64,000 bases of DNA from Pseudomonas sp. 7P_10.2_Bac1 (GCF_025465935.1 NZ_JANLNV010000085.1:110409-174408), one strand, 5' to 3'. Shown: positions 10,301 through 18,504, counted from the first letter of the stretch. The notes: generated by a model from the sequence alone, not told the origin. Numbers and translations: made by a program.

Positions 10301-12185
10301 GCACCTGTCGCATAACCCCAGGCTCCGTGTTGGTTAACAGCCTGACTCGCTCTAGGGTTTGTTCATCCAGTGTCGCTGCCGCCGCGCTTAAACGACCCAC
10401 CAGAGTTTTGCTGCCTTGCCACTCCAGCGGATGCTCATGTGCAAGTTGCCACGCGCCTTGTTGATTGTGCAAAAGCCCGGGCTTGAACGCAGTCGCCCTG
10501 CGCGGATGGACGATGCGCCACTGTTTGAGCGCCTGATCCATCTCCACAGGGTAATGCTTGCCATCCACCGTGACATGTTGCTTGCCATTAACACTAAAAA
10601 AGCCCTGCTGATCACTGGCGTGAGTGTATTCGCCAGTGCTTTGGTGCTCGTAATGGCCAAGCTCTTTATTCCACAAACGGGCTGTACCGTCGTCGAGCTT
10701 GACGGGTTGAAAGCCTTCAAAAAACTGTTGGGTGACGCTACTTAAGCCACTGGCGGCTTTTTTGATTACAGCCGCACCGACCACAACGGCAGCAGTGCTC
10801 ACTATATCCGTGGCAACATTCAGCAAGTGCTGGCGAGCGTGATCGATATCCCCATGTGCCCAATCATCAACCCCCTCAAATACTTCGCTCAGCATTTGCC
10901 CAACAGCCGCGGCCAGCATCAACTCTCCCAGTACCGGCACAAACAGTGCAGCCACATTGACTAAAAATAATCCGGCGCTTTCATATAGCTTCCACTGCTC
11001 TTCCCGGTTTCGCGCATCCAATACTCCAGTCGGCACTGCCAGCATTTGAGCGTCGGCAAACATGTTCTTGAGCTGAACCGAGCACAAGTAATGCCCTGCG
11101 CTCATGCCCAGCGGCTTCGATGTCAGGCTCAACCGCTCGGGTTTCTCGCTGACTTTTTGCATGAACGCTGCTCTTGCACTCAAGGCGACAAAACGAGAGA
11201 AAAAGGTCGCGTATTCAGCTCTCTGCAATCGGCCTTTGAGCTCATCAGTAAACTCGTGGAGTGAGCTGAATTCAAAAAAAGGCGCGACAGGATCATTCGG
11301 GATATAAACGATCAATCGATTGCCAGGATTTAGCAGTAAATCATCGGCCGAGAACACTATGATCCCCTCAATGAGCGTATCCAGAATCGAGATAGCGCTT
11401 TGAAGTATCAGTTTTCCATCCAGCCTCACGGACGTTTGAGAGGGTGAGTCGATATGTTCTGCCAGTAACTTCAACAACGCCGCATAAGCAGTGGCATTTA
11501 TATTTTTTTTGAGATAAGCCGTGTGGGCATCAACTTCCATGTCGTAGCCTTTGAGCAATCGCAGATTGGACGCTGTCTCCAATTGCATTGCCGTCGGGTT
11601 TATTTCCCCTGTGGCTGCAACTCCGAGAAAACGCTGTAAATACTCTTGATACTTGCGACCAAGATCCAGCGTGCGAGTCATTGCTGCAAACTGATGGGGC
11701 CGGATTGGGCAGGGGTAGTTGGGCAAGCCTGCCATGTGAATATGACTTTGTGGATTAAACCCGGAAGAGACGGCCTCCTGCGCAGAGAAGTTCTGCAGCG
11801 CAGCCCACAACAAGGTTTTAGGCTCATCGTATGTTGAATAATGGCGAATCGTTACCAGCAGCGTGTCGTCAGTGATCAAGTGGGTGTGAACGACTTTCAA
11901 CTGGTCACGAAAAATATCCAGTTCCCAGCCAAACTGGCGCTTTAGTGCAGCCAATAACAGAGGTGCACAGAAAGCCTCAACTCCTTCGAGTTCAGAGAAC
12001 TTCTGCCCCACACGAGCATGATAAGAGCGGCTCTGGGACATGGCGGTATTTAATGCTGCAATGACTTCGGGTGTGGCCTCCAGCAACCACTTGGGCATAT
12101 GGCTGCGAACCAGTTCGAGCGGCTCTAAATCACTGAGGGTTGATTCACGGGCATTAAGTGGGGGATTTTGCATGGCTTTGATCAT
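7395..12185 (-). CDS. Large LRR protein with C-terminal NEL-type E3 ubiquitin ligase domain
   Basis: 1596-aa protein. The N-terminal ~1100 residues resemble the 'dermonecrotic toxin-like' region (DUF6543-type) of large Pseudomonas proteins, including a hydrophobic stretch at about 400-480 (LFLVNVAALFVPVLGELML, then AAVVVGAAV) that may insert in membranes. Leucine-rich repeats occupy about 1118-1262 (IGELNLNN, LVSLQMDNN, LEMLNLNDN, LELADLREN). The C-terminus matches the NEL domain of IpaH/SspH ligases: a CxD motif at Cys1397-Ile-Asp1399 (RSCIDSVAIVF), then KLGTKLFRLEQVSKIAAEDF, ELEILLAYRIGLADALEL and KSMTF. Known NEL proteins transfer ubiquitin to host proteins through that Cys; activity here is inferred. 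Base composition looks lower in G+C than neighbouring genes, and a transposase relic lies just upstream, both signs of transfer. It is a paralog of the gene at 50378-56812. A GGATTA element 8 bases upstream favours the start at 12185. No secretion genes are adjacent. Confidence 0.85.
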   Translation of the reverse strand: MIKAMQNPPLNARESTLSDLEPLELVRSHMPKWLLEATPEVIAALNTAMSQSRSYHARVGQKFSELEGVEAFCAPLLLAALKRQFGWELDIFRDQLKVVHTHLITDDTLLVTIRHYSTYDEPKTLLWAALQNFSAQEAVSSGFNPQSHIHMAGLPNYPCPIRPHQFAAMTRTLDLGRKYQEYLQRFLGVAATGEINPTAMQLETASNLRLLKGYDMEVDAHTAYLKKNINATAYAALLKLLAEHIDSPSQTSVRLDGKLILQSAISILDTLIEGIIVFSADDLLLNPGNRLIVYIPNDPVAPFFEFSSLHEFTDELKGRLQRAEYATFFSRFVALSARAAFMQKVSEKPERLSLTSKPLGMSAGHYLCSVQLKNMFADAQMLAVPTGVLDARNREEQWKLYESAGLFLVNVAALFVPVLGELMLAAAVGQMLSEVFEGVDDWAHGDIDHARQHLLNVATDIVSTAAVVVGAAVIKKAASGLSSVTQQFFEGFQPVKLDDGTARLWNKELGHYEHQSTGEYTHASDQQGFFSVNGKQHVTVDGKHYPVEMDQALKQWRIVHPRRATAFKPGLLHNQQGAWQLAHEHPLEWQGSKTLVGRLSAAAATLDEQTLERVRLLTNTEPGVMRQVHLDSLAPPPLLKVSLRRFEIDREISTFIEQMNNDQYSGAHLVELQLLLLPSLSGWPAEKGLLLLDDHADALLSTPNAIKITSEVRKQGKVLETVLANLSQEQLKALLGSRTPLSPLPIFALAEKLSTYASTNRSSVFERLYARFNVSSSGEALPIEKVFSGLPRTVTQLIVDSASDVQRDRLRTAKVPFELAVQAREYLHDARLNRAFEGFYLETQANNDTELLIRHFLTKLPNWPSTAAFELREGSAQGKVLHHWGNARLATTRVIVKLDQGYQRYSTRGRTHIAEVYPESSLSTAIFNSLTGTERQALGFAQPEQEISFKSAITTLAIHDRPASAQVLGMQPVNPGFKAPTRMTSGQLGYPLCGLDAGRYSSSIQRRVRDLYPEFSDEHVHAYLESVTDSGLEPLTFLRGRKRERRVLRETLQAWIDDARKQNYPTQPSSNYDYMESRYQAAKLIERSWRNNPAHMPWINPNRVFSLSLDGLRVAKLPTFPTNVDFTHIGELNLNNMDCRETADDFLAQFTGLVSLQMDNNRMDHLPAQLQQMPKLRSVSMARNLLYLTADDVSILSSLSTLEMLNLNDNLLGALLDLRNLPALRRVYLRRTWIAVWPEGLVSRPLLELADLRENQIVDIPELVYQAPASVTRNISLPGNPLSPASRLRLARYALQGGSSMGINSEQLMSEAAAFEFWTAGITSHELNRRELLWNTLRTDSASDDFFTVLSRLTASADAQRVRQDLSRRVWEMIEVANENETLRRVLMDVAAAPRSCIDSVAIVFSEMEVQMELAKLTSDKPPQESELLKLGTKLFRLEQVSKIAAEDFAARLVEGGQAPDELEILLAYRIGLADALELPGQPKSMTFTVLAGVTQANLDTAKARVDVIEKTAALSEFVSTAEFWRNYLISKSPDEFSGLTSPYFEQLNELLRKSPDMNSARYLRRVAEIRNQMDAAIDAWALTKTSTRFPAPLPH

Positions 12186-12404
12186 GACAATTAATCCAGA
12201 TAAGAGGACGGGGATTAATGGCTAACCTAATGTCATCCCGCGCATGTCATGACCTACATAGATATTTCCGCCTTGAACACTGCGAAAAATTGCTCCCTGC
12301 ACTGGTACCGTTCACGGTGGTAAAACTTGATTAGGAACAACACACCCTTCGGCCAATAATTGTTTGGCGCGGTGAACTGCGCTGCACCGAACACGGCAAC
12401 CCTT

Positions 12405-12635
12405 TTAGGTGCGTTTTACCTGATCAAAGGCTGGCGGCGTTGCAGGTGGTGTATCCCGGTAAATCGGTAACCACTGCCGGAACACATTGGCGGCAATAGC
12501 GTGGCTGATGGCGACGCCAGAGATGAATGCACCAGGTTGCAGGTGCTCCTGGACAACCTGGGCTGTGATCTAGGCTCTGTAGGAAATGAATCTGGGCCCG
12601 GTTATGCGGCGTTGAAAACGGGTCGAAATGCTCAT
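12405..12635 (-). pseudogene. IS66-type transposase (TnpA/OrfA) remnant with in-frame stop
   Basis: Reading leftward from an ATG at 12635, the frame gives 21 codons, a TAG, and then 54 more codons ending at TAA 12405. The second part contains VQEHLQPGAFISGVAISHA and VFRQWLPIYRDTPPATPPAF, which resembles IS66 OrfA helix-turn-helix proteins (consensus-like VQECxQPGASVSGVAISHGINAN...WLPLYRD). Just beyond the stop another frame reads AVFGAAQ, reminiscent of the IS66 OrfB start. No transposase ORF, terminal inverted repeat or target duplication is intact, so this is a decayed fragment. It lies between the 5' end of the LRR-NEL gene and the acyltransferase gene. Identification rests on recalled family consensus only. 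Confidence 0.55.
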
Positions 12636-12678
12636 TTACAACCCGCAAACTCCGTTGCTTTGTCTGTTTTCGCCTGAC

Positions 12679-13584
12679 CTAACGTTGCGGGTATTCCCGG
12701 TGCAATTCGGCCAACAGTCGGTCTTTGTCTTCCCACAACTGGTTGATCCAGCCCTGGAACGCCAATTTGTAGGCCGGGTCCTGGTCGTAGTTTTTGCCGA
12801 TAAACTCCGCCGGGATCTCCAGTTCTTCAAAGATCACCACCACGTCACGCACGTTGCCGCACAGCAAGTCCCAATAACCCGGGCGTCCGCCAGGGTAATG
12901 AATCGTCACGTTGATGATCGACTGCAACTGTTCGCCCATCGCATCCAGCACAAAGGCAATGCCCCCGGCCTTGGGCTTGAGCAGGTAGCGAAACGGTGAT
13001 TGTTGTTCGCCATGCTTGGCTTCGGTGAAGCGTGTGCCTTCGACGAAGTTGAAGATACCCACAGGCTGGTGTTTGAACTTGGCGCAGGTTTTACGCGTGG
13101 TCGCCAGGTCGGCGCCTTTCTTGTCCGGGTGCTTGGCCAAGTAGGCCTTGGAGTAGCGCTTCATGAACGGGAAGCCCAGGGCCCACCATGCCAGGCCAAT
13201 CACCGGTACCCAGATCAGTTCTTGCTTGAGGAAGAACTTTAGCGGGCGAATACGTTTGTTGAGCACGTACTGCAACACCATGATGTCGACCCAGCTCTGG
13301 TGGTTGCTGGTCACCAGATACGAGTGTTCATAGTCCAGCCCGTCGAGACCCTTGATGTGCCAGCGGGTGTTGCCGAGCAGGTTCATCCAGCGCTTGTTAT
13401 TGCCGACCCAGGCTTGGTGAATGTGCCGCATCAGCTCATCGGTCACCCGTTGCGCTGGCTTGAACGGCAGGCACAGCTTGAAGATCGCGACAACAAACAG
13501 CGGCGTGCAACACACCACGGTGTTGATCGCCAAAAATAGTGAAGCAATGACGCCGCGTACCGGCGCAGGCAGAAAATCCAGCAT
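12679..13584 (-). CDS. Acyltransferase, YihG/PlsC family
   Basis: Membrane-bound 1-acylglycerol-3-phosphate acyltransferase-like enzyme (PlsC superfamily, YihG-like, 301 aa). Such enzymes move acyl chains onto lysophospholipids in the inner membrane. The N-terminal hydrophobic segment is at about 8-40. The catalytic HX4D motif is NHQSWVD near residue 94; FVEGTRFT corresponds to the conserved EGTR block, and PVGIFNF precedes it. Its ATG directly abuts the pta stop codon with no gap, so translation is probably coupled to pta. The exact acyl acceptor cannot be told from sequence. Confidence 0.88.
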   Translation of the reverse strand: MLDFLPAPVRGVIASLFLAINTVVCCTPLFVVAIFKLCLPFKPAQRVTDELMRHIHQAWVGNNKRWMNLLGNTRWHIKGLDGLDYEHSYLVTSNHQSWVDIMVLQYVLNKRIRPLKFFLKQELIWVPVIGLAWWALGFPFMKRYSKAYLAKHPDKKGADLATTRKTCAKFKHQPVGIFNFVEGTRFTEAKHGEQQSPFRYLLKPKAGGIAFVLDAMGEQLQSIINVTIHYPGGRPGYWDLLCGNVRDVVVIFEELEIPAEFIGKNYDQDPAYKLAFQGWINQLWEDKDRLLAELHREYPQR

Positions 13585-15684
13585 TTACACATCCATAGGT
13601 CGGTTGGCGGCTTGAATCGCCGTGAGGGCGATGGTGTAGACGATGTCGTCCACTTGCGCACCACGGGGCAGGTCGTTCACCGGTTTGCGCAGGCCTTGCA
13701 GCATGGGCCCCAGGCTCACGCAATCAGCGCTGCGTTGCACGGCCTTGTGCGTGGTGTTGCCGGTGTTCAGGTCCGGGAATACAAACACCGTCGCACGACC
13801 CGCCACCTGGCTGTTCGGTGCAAGCTGGCGGGCCACTGCTTCGTTGGCGGCGGCGTCGTATTGCAACGGGCCGTCGATCAGCAGTGCGCGTTGGGTCTCG
13901 TGGGCCAGAAGCGTCGCTTCACGGACTTTTTCGACTTCTTCACCGCTGGCCGAGTCGCCGCTGGAGTAGCTGATCATCGCCACACGCGGGGTGATGCCGA
14001 ACGCGGCGGCCGAGTCCGCACTCTGCAGGGCAATTTCGGCCAGTTCCGCCGCAGACGGGTGCGGGTTCATCACACAGTCGCCGTACACCAGCACCTGTTC
14101 CGGGAACAACATGAAGAACACCGACGACACCAGAGTGCAGCCCGGCGCGGTCTTGATCAGTTGCAGGGCAGGGCGGATGGTGTTGGCGGTGGAGTGAATG
14201 ACGCCGGAAACCAGGCCGTCGACTTCATCCAGCGCCAGCATCATGGTGCCGATCACCACCGGGTCTTCCAGTTGCTGCTCGGCCATCGGTGCGTTAATGC
14301 TTTTGGTTTTGCGCAGGGCCACCATGGGCTCCACATAACGGCCGCGAATGGTGTCTGGGTCGAGAATCTCCAACCCCGGTGGCAGATCAAAACCGTGCGC
14401 CTTAGCCACGGCATGAACGTCTTCGGGCTTGGCCAGCAGCACGCATCGAGCGATGCCGCGGGCCTGACAAATGGCGGCGGCCTGAACCGTCAGAGGCTCG
14501 CTGCCTTCGGGCAGAACAATGCGCTTATTGGCGTTCTGCGCCCGCTGGATCAACTGGTAGCGGAACACTGCAGGCGTCAGGCGCATTTCCCGTGGTGTGC
14601 CGCAGCGTTGGTGCAACCACTGGGCGTCGAGGTGGCTGGCGACGAAATCGGTGATGATTTCTGCGCGCTCGCGGTCATCAATCGGGATTTCCTTGTTGAG
14701 TTGGTTGAGCTGGTTGGCGGTGTCATAAGAACCCGTACTTACCGACAGCACCGGCAACCCGGCTTGCAACGCGCCACGGCACAGTTCCATCAGGCGCGGG
14801 TCAGGCTTGGTATCACTGGTCAACAGCAGACCTGCCAGCGGCACGCCATTCATGGTGGCCACGCTGACGGCCAGGATAATGTCGTCACGATCGCCGGGGG
14901 TGACCACCAGTACGCCGGGCTTGAGCAGTTGCAGGGTGTTCAACACCGTGCGGGCGCAAAGGATGATTTTCGACATGCGCCGGGTTTCATAATCACCGGC
15001 GTTCAGCACCTGCGCCCCGAGCAGCTCAGCGACGTCACGTGTGCGCGGAGCATTGAGTTCAGGCTGGTACGGAATGCAGCCCAGCAGCTTGAAGTCGCCT
15101 GTACGCAGTAATGGCGAGTGCTCCTTGAGGCGTGCCGAGAACACTTCCATGCTCTCGTCGGTTTTCACCTTGTTGAGGATCACCCCGAGTACTTTGGGGT
15201 CCTTGGGGCCGCCGAACAGTTGCGCTTGTAACTCCACTCGGCCAGAGAGTTCGGTCAGCACTTCGTTTTCCGGGGCGGAGACCAGAATCACTTCGGCGTC
15301 CAGGCTTTTGGCCAGGTGCAAATTGACACGCGCGGCGTAACTGGCGGTGCGCGTGGGCACCATGCCTTCAACGATCAACACATCCTTGCCAACGGCGGCT
15401 TGTTGATACAGGCGGATGATTTCTTCGAGTAGCTCATCCAGCTGGCCATCACCGAGCATGCGCTCAACGTGGGCCAGGCCCAGGGGCTGTGGCGGTTTCA
15501 GGCCGTGAGTGCGGGCTACCAGTTCGGTTGAGCGTTCAGGCCCTGTGTCGCCGGGGTGCGGTTGGGCGATGGGCTTGAAAAAACCGACTTTCAGGCCTGC
15601 ACGTTCCAGGGTACGAACCAGGCCGAGACTAATGGAGGTCAGGCCCACACCAAAATCAGTGGGGGCGATAAAGAAAGTTTGCAT
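13585..15684 (-). CDS. pta: Phosphate acetyltransferase
   Basis: Large-form Pta (699 aa) interconverting acetyl-CoA plus phosphate and acetyl phosphate plus CoA, at the acetate node. Domains in order: an N-terminal P-loop-type CobQ-like region (MQTFFIAPTDFGVGLTSISLG), a central DRTGG domain (about 220-330), and the C-terminal catalytic PTA domain (about 370-699: VLPEGSEPLTVQAAAICQA, SSVFFMLFPEQVLVYGDCVM, GRATVFVFPDLNTGN). The start at 15684 has AGGAAG 6 bases upstream. The longer in-frame start at 15735 lacks one and adds 17 non-homologous residues. No ackA is seen in the window. The acyltransferase gene follows without a gap. Confidence 0.95.
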   Translation of the reverse strand: MQTFFIAPTDFGVGLTSISLGLVRTLERAGLKVGFFKPIAQPHPGDTGPERSTELVARTHGLKPPQPLGLAHVERMLGDGQLDELLEEIIRLYQQAAVGKDVLIVEGMVPTRTASYAARVNLHLAKSLDAEVILVSAPENEVLTELSGRVELQAQLFGGPKDPKVLGVILNKVKTDESMEVFSARLKEHSPLLRTGDFKLLGCIPYQPELNAPRTRDVAELLGAQVLNAGDYETRRMSKIILCARTVLNTLQLLKPGVLVVTPGDRDDIILAVSVATMNGVPLAGLLLTSDTKPDPRLMELCRGALQAGLPVLSVSTGSYDTANQLNQLNKEIPIDDRERAEIITDFVASHLDAQWLHQRCGTPREMRLTPAVFRYQLIQRAQNANKRIVLPEGSEPLTVQAAAICQARGIARCVLLAKPEDVHAVAKAHGFDLPPGLEILDPDTIRGRYVEPMVALRKTKSINAPMAEQQLEDPVVIGTMMLALDEVDGLVSGVIHSTANTIRPALQLIKTAPGCTLVSSVFFMLFPEQVLVYGDCVMNPHPSAAELAEIALQSADSAAAFGITPRVAMISYSSGDSASGEEVEKVREATLLAHETQRALLIDGPLQYDAAANEAVARQLAPNSQVAGRATVFVFPDLNTGNTTHKAVQRSADCVSLGPMLQGLRKPVNDLPRGAQVDDIVYTIALTAIQAANRPMDV

Positions 15685-15744
15685 GCGAGCTTCCTGACGT
15701 AGCAGTGCAAAAGCAACACTCGATAAACGAGCCATGTGCTGGAA

Positions 15745-15960
15745 TCAATTGCCAAGGTTAACGCTATCGGCCTCTTGAGCACACCAGCCACAATCAAAGG
15801 GTTGGCCTATTTTTTTCTGTCGCTGCTGGGGATCAAGCACCCAGGGGCGTGATTGCCAGGGTGGAAGATGGCGCTGATGCTGGGTATGACCACAAGAGAG
15901 CAGAACAATCCAATACTGTTCTTGATCTTGACGCCAGCCAATGATTATTGATGTTTTCAA
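15745..15960 (-). CDS. DUF3565 small zinc-ribbon-like protein
   Basis: About 71 aa, with the family block IIIGWRQDQEQYW, then LLSCGHTQHQRHLPPWQSRP, RPWVLDPQQR, and a terminal IGQPFDCGWC. The CGH and CxxC pieces suggest a metal site. Function is unknown. The start is unclear: homologues begin close to IIIGWxQD, but no ATG is available there. The nearest initiator is TTG at 15960 (reading TTG-AAA-ACA-TCA), with no convincing ribosome-binding site. The open frame continues to 16119 but overlaps the upstream region of the slyD gene, so the longer version is unlikely. It is divergent from slyD. Confidence 0.7.
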   Translation of the reverse strand: MKTSIIIGWRQDQEQYWIVLLSCGHTQHQRHLPPWQSRPWVLDPQQRQKKIGQPFDCGWCAQEADSVNLGN

Positions 15961-16051
15961 AGTTACCCGTTGGTCTTGGTTGTGTTCGCTTTCGTACGAA
16001 TGCTTGGTTAAACTTGCGAACTCATTATTTTTTTGCAAAAGGTCTCGCCCC

Positions 16052-16537
16052 ATGACGATCGCCGCCAACAAGGCTGTCTCCATCGAATATACCCTGACCA
16101 ACGACGCTGGTGAGGTCATCGACAGCTCTGCCGGCGGCGCTCCGCTGGTTTACCTGCAAGGCGCAGGCAATATCATCCCGGGCCTGGAAAAAGCCCTTGA
16201 AGGTAAAGCTGTAGGTGACGAGCTGAACGTTACCGTTGAGCCGGAAGACGCCTACGGCGAATACTCCGCTGAACTGGTCAGCACCCTGAGCAGCAGCATG
16301 TTCGAAGGCGTTGATCAACTGGAAGTGGGCATGCAGTTCCACGCTTCCGCGCCGGATGGCCAAATGCAGATCGTGACCATCCGTGATCTGGACGGCGACG
16401 ACGTTACTGTAGACGGCAACCACCCACTGGCTGGCCAGCGTCTGAACTTCAAGGTCAAGGTTGTTGCAGTACGTGACGCGAGCGAAGAAGAAGTTGCTCA
16501 CGGTCACGTACACGGTGAAGGCGGTCATCACCACTAA
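16052..16537 (+). CDS. slyD: FKBP-type peptidyl-prolyl isomerase, SlyD-like
   Basis: 161-aa cytoplasmic peptidyl-prolyl cis-trans isomerase and chaperone with a metal-binding tail. The FKBP part carries VSIEYTLTNDAGEVIDSS, LVYLQGAGNIIPGLEKAL and EDAYGEY; the inserted IF (chaperone) domain follows at about 75-125, with FEGVDQLEVGMQFHA and GNHPLAGQRLNF. The short His-rich tail HGHVHGEGGHHH is consistent with Ni binding but lacks the Cys-rich part of E. coli SlyD. The start at 16052 (MTIAANKAV) matches the family; the upstream extension reads as non-conserved sequence. An intrinsic terminator follows at 16571. Confidence 0.92.
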   Translation: MTIAANKAVSIEYTLTNDAGEVIDSSAGGAPLVYLQGAGNIIPGLEKALEGKAVGDELNVTVEPEDAYGEYSAELVSTLSSSMFEGVDQLEVGMQFHASAPDGQMQIVTIRDLDGDDVTVDGNHPLAGQRLNFKVKVVAVRDASEEEVAHGHVHGEGGHHH

Positions 16538-16570
16538 CAGTGGCTGCTACGCTCACCTGCGAGCTAGTTG

Positions 16571-16598
16571 AAAAAGGCGCCTGTTGGCGCCTTTTTTG
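16571..16598 (+). terminator. Intrinsic terminator of slyD
   Basis: AAAAAGGCGCC-TGTT-GGCGCCTTTTTT: a perfect stem with a 4-base loop and T-run, 33 bases after the slyD stop. Confidence 0.95.
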
Positions 16599-16670
16599 CA
16601 CCCTTTAAACGATGGCAATCAGCGTCCTGCACGATTGTCTTACTGTAACCAGCACCTGTTGGAGATTGTC

Positions 16671-17153
16671 ATGAGTGCTTTTCACGACCTAACCCTAAAC
16701 GCACTGAAGGGCGAATCGCTGCCCCTGGAAACTTTCAAAGATCAGGTGGTATTGGTAGTAAACGTCGCTTCCCAGTGTGGTTTGACCCCGCAGTATGCAG
16801 CGTTGGAAAAGCTGTATCAGAAATATAAAGCCCAAGGTTTCAGCGTGCTGGGTGTTCCGTGCAACCAGTTCGCCGGGCAAGAGCCGGGCACAGAAGAAGA
16901 AATCCAGGCGTTTTGCAGCCTCAACTATGGCGTGACGTTCCCGTTGAGCAGCAAGATCGAGGTCAATGAGCCTGGCCGTCATCAGCTTTATCGGCTGCTG
17001 GCCGGTGAAGGTGCGGAGTTCCCGGGGGACATCACCTGGAACTTCGAGAAATTCCTGGTGGGCAAGGATGGTAGCGTGCTGGCACGCTTTTCACCCCGCA
17101 CAGCACCGGATGACGCCACCGTTATTCAGGCAATTGAAAAAGCGCTGGCTTGA
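16671..17153 (+). CDS. Glutathione peroxidase family (cysteine type)
   Basis: 160-aa thiol peroxidase of the glutathione/thioredoxin peroxidase family, reducing hydrogen peroxide or organic peroxides in the cytoplasm. The peroxidatic residue is Cys36 in VNVASQCGLT (Cys, not Sec). The family Gln lies in PCNQFAGQEPG and the Trp in ITWNFEKFLV. Length is normal for bacterial BtuE/BsaA-type enzymes. The ATG at 16671 has GGAG 6 bases upstream; the longer frame from 16584 overlaps the slyD terminator and is not used. A REP element follows. Confidence 0.93.
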   Translation: MSAFHDLTLNALKGESLPLETFKDQVVLVVNVASQCGLTPQYAALEKLYQKYKAQGFSVLGVPCNQFAGQEPGTEEEIQAFCSLNYGVTFPLSSKIEVNEPGRHQLYRLLAGEGAEFPGDITWNFEKFLVGKDGSVLARFSPRTAPDDATVIQAIEKALA

Positions 17154-17164
17154 CCTGCACGCCC

Positions 17165-17226
17165 GTAGGAGCGAGCCTGCCTCGCGATCTTTTTGATCTT
17201 CAAAGATCGTGAGGCTCTTGTCGTAG
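17165..17226. repeat. REP-type inverted repeat (copy 3, right arm degenerate)
   Basis: GTAGGAGCGAGCCTGCCTCGCGATC on the left, and GATCGTGAGGCTCTTGTCGTAGG on the right with the outer arm broken. It sits between the convergent gpx and glycosyltransferase 3' ends, ending just before the latter's stop codon. Confidence 0.85.
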
Positions 17227-17232
17227 GCGCAG

Positions 17233-18402
17233 TTATTCTGGCATTGGCAGGGCGCCGGTCTGGCCCTGGCAGGCGCGCTGCAACTGGTTTTCGAACTGTT
17301 CGATAATCTCTGGCCAGCCTTGGCGGCATGCATGGTGACGCGCATTGAGGCGCACGGTGCGCAAGGTTTCCGGCTCTTCGAGCAGCCAGGCGGCGGCGTC
17401 GATCCAGGCGTATTCATCGCCCGGCATGGCCAGGACGCCGTTGTACCCGTGACGAATATGCTGGCCAGCCGCTGCTGCGTCATACGCCACCACGCCCAGG
17501 CCCGAGGCCAGGGCTTCAAGTACGACATTGCCGAAAGTTTCGGTCATGCTCGGGAACAGAAACACATCGCCGCAGGCATAGTGGCGAGCCAGGTCTTCGC
17601 CCGATTGGGCACCACAGAAGAATGCATCCGGCAGTGAAGCTTCCAGCGCGGTCCGCTTGGGCCCGTCTCCGACGATGATCAGCTTGAAGCGGCGGCTGGG
17701 GTAACGTTCTTGCAAGGCTTCCAGGCAGCGCTTGAGCGCCCCCAGATTCTTTTCCGGCGCCAGGCGACCCACGTGTAGCAGTGCAATGTCGTCTTCAGCC
17801 AGCCCCCAGCTTTGGCGCAAGGCGCTGTGGCGTTTGGATGGGCTGAACAGCCGGCTGTCGACGCCACGCTCCAGTAACTCCAGGCGATCAAAGTGGCGGC
17901 GCTCCAGCTCAAGGCGCTGGCTGGCGCTGGGCACCAGGGTCAATGCCGAGCGGTTATGAAACCAGCGCAAGTACTGGGTGAGCAGTCGGCTAAACACACC
18001 CAGGCCGTACACACTGGAGTAGTACTGAAAGTTGGTATGAAAACCGCTGACCACCGCAATGCCGAGTCGACGCGCCACCCGTAGCGCACATAATCCCAGC
18101 GGCCCTTCGGTGGCGATGTACACCACGTCCGGGCGCTGCAGTTGCCAGCGTTTCATCAAGCGATGAGTCGAGGCCATGCCCCATTGCAGCCCTGGATATC
18201 CCGGGATAGACCAGCCTCGGCACAGCATGACCTGATCGGTACTGCGTTGATTGCCATCGATGGTCTGGCGCGGGCGCACCAGCTCCACATGATGGTCACG
18301 CGCGCGCAGGCCATCAAACAAACGCCCAAGGGTGTTGGCCACGCCGTTTATTTCAGGTGGAAACGTTTCGGTGATCAGGGAAATATGCAAGGCAGTTGTC
18401 AT
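17233..18402 (-). CDS. Glycosyltransferase, GT4 family
   Basis: 389-aa GT-B fold retaining glycosyltransferase. The N-terminal acceptor domain starts ISLITETFPPEINGVANTLGRL (Glyco_transf_4). The C-terminal donor domain has LHVGRLAPEKNLGALKR and the EX7E signature ETFGNVVLEALASGLG. Similar proteins use nucleotide-sugars to glycosylate lipids (MgtA/PimB-like), but the substrate here is not known. It is a single reverse-strand gene preceded by about 200 bases that include an orphan hairpin. The start is taken at MTTALHIS; the ribosome-binding site is weak (GAGA). Confidence 0.88.
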   Translation of the reverse strand: MTTALHISLITETFPPEINGVANTLGRLFDGLRARDHHVELVRPRQTIDGNQRSTDQVMLCRGWSIPGYPGLQWGMASTHRLMKRWQLQRPDVVYIATEGPLGLCALRVARRLGIAVVSGFHTNFQYYSSVYGLGVFSRLLTQYLRWFHNRSALTLVPSASQRLELERRHFDRLELLERGVDSRLFSPSKRHSALRQSWGLAEDDIALLHVGRLAPEKNLGALKRCLEALQERYPSRRFKLIIVGDGPKRTALEASLPDAFFCGAQSGEDLARHYACGDVFLFPSMTETFGNVVLEALASGLGVVAYDAAAAGQHIRHGYNGVLAMPGDEYAWIDAAAWLLEEPETLRTVRLNARHHACRQGWPEIIEQFENQLQRACQGQTGALPMPE

Positions 18403-18504
18403 AGCAACAGTCTCAACGTGGTCTGTGTCGACTACGTGTCAGCTTAATGATGAATTTGTGGCGAGCTCAGCCTCAGACAACAAAGGGACAGATTAGGTGC
18501 CGTG

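Noticed and set aside
12424..12648. 74-codon minus-strand ORF beside the NEL gene
   Set aside because: It is an out-of-frame reading of the IS66-like fragment; the family match is in another frame with an internal stop.
15685..15735. Extended N-terminus for pta from ATG 15735
   Set aside because: No ribosome-binding site, and the added residues do not fit the family; ATG 15684 has a good one.
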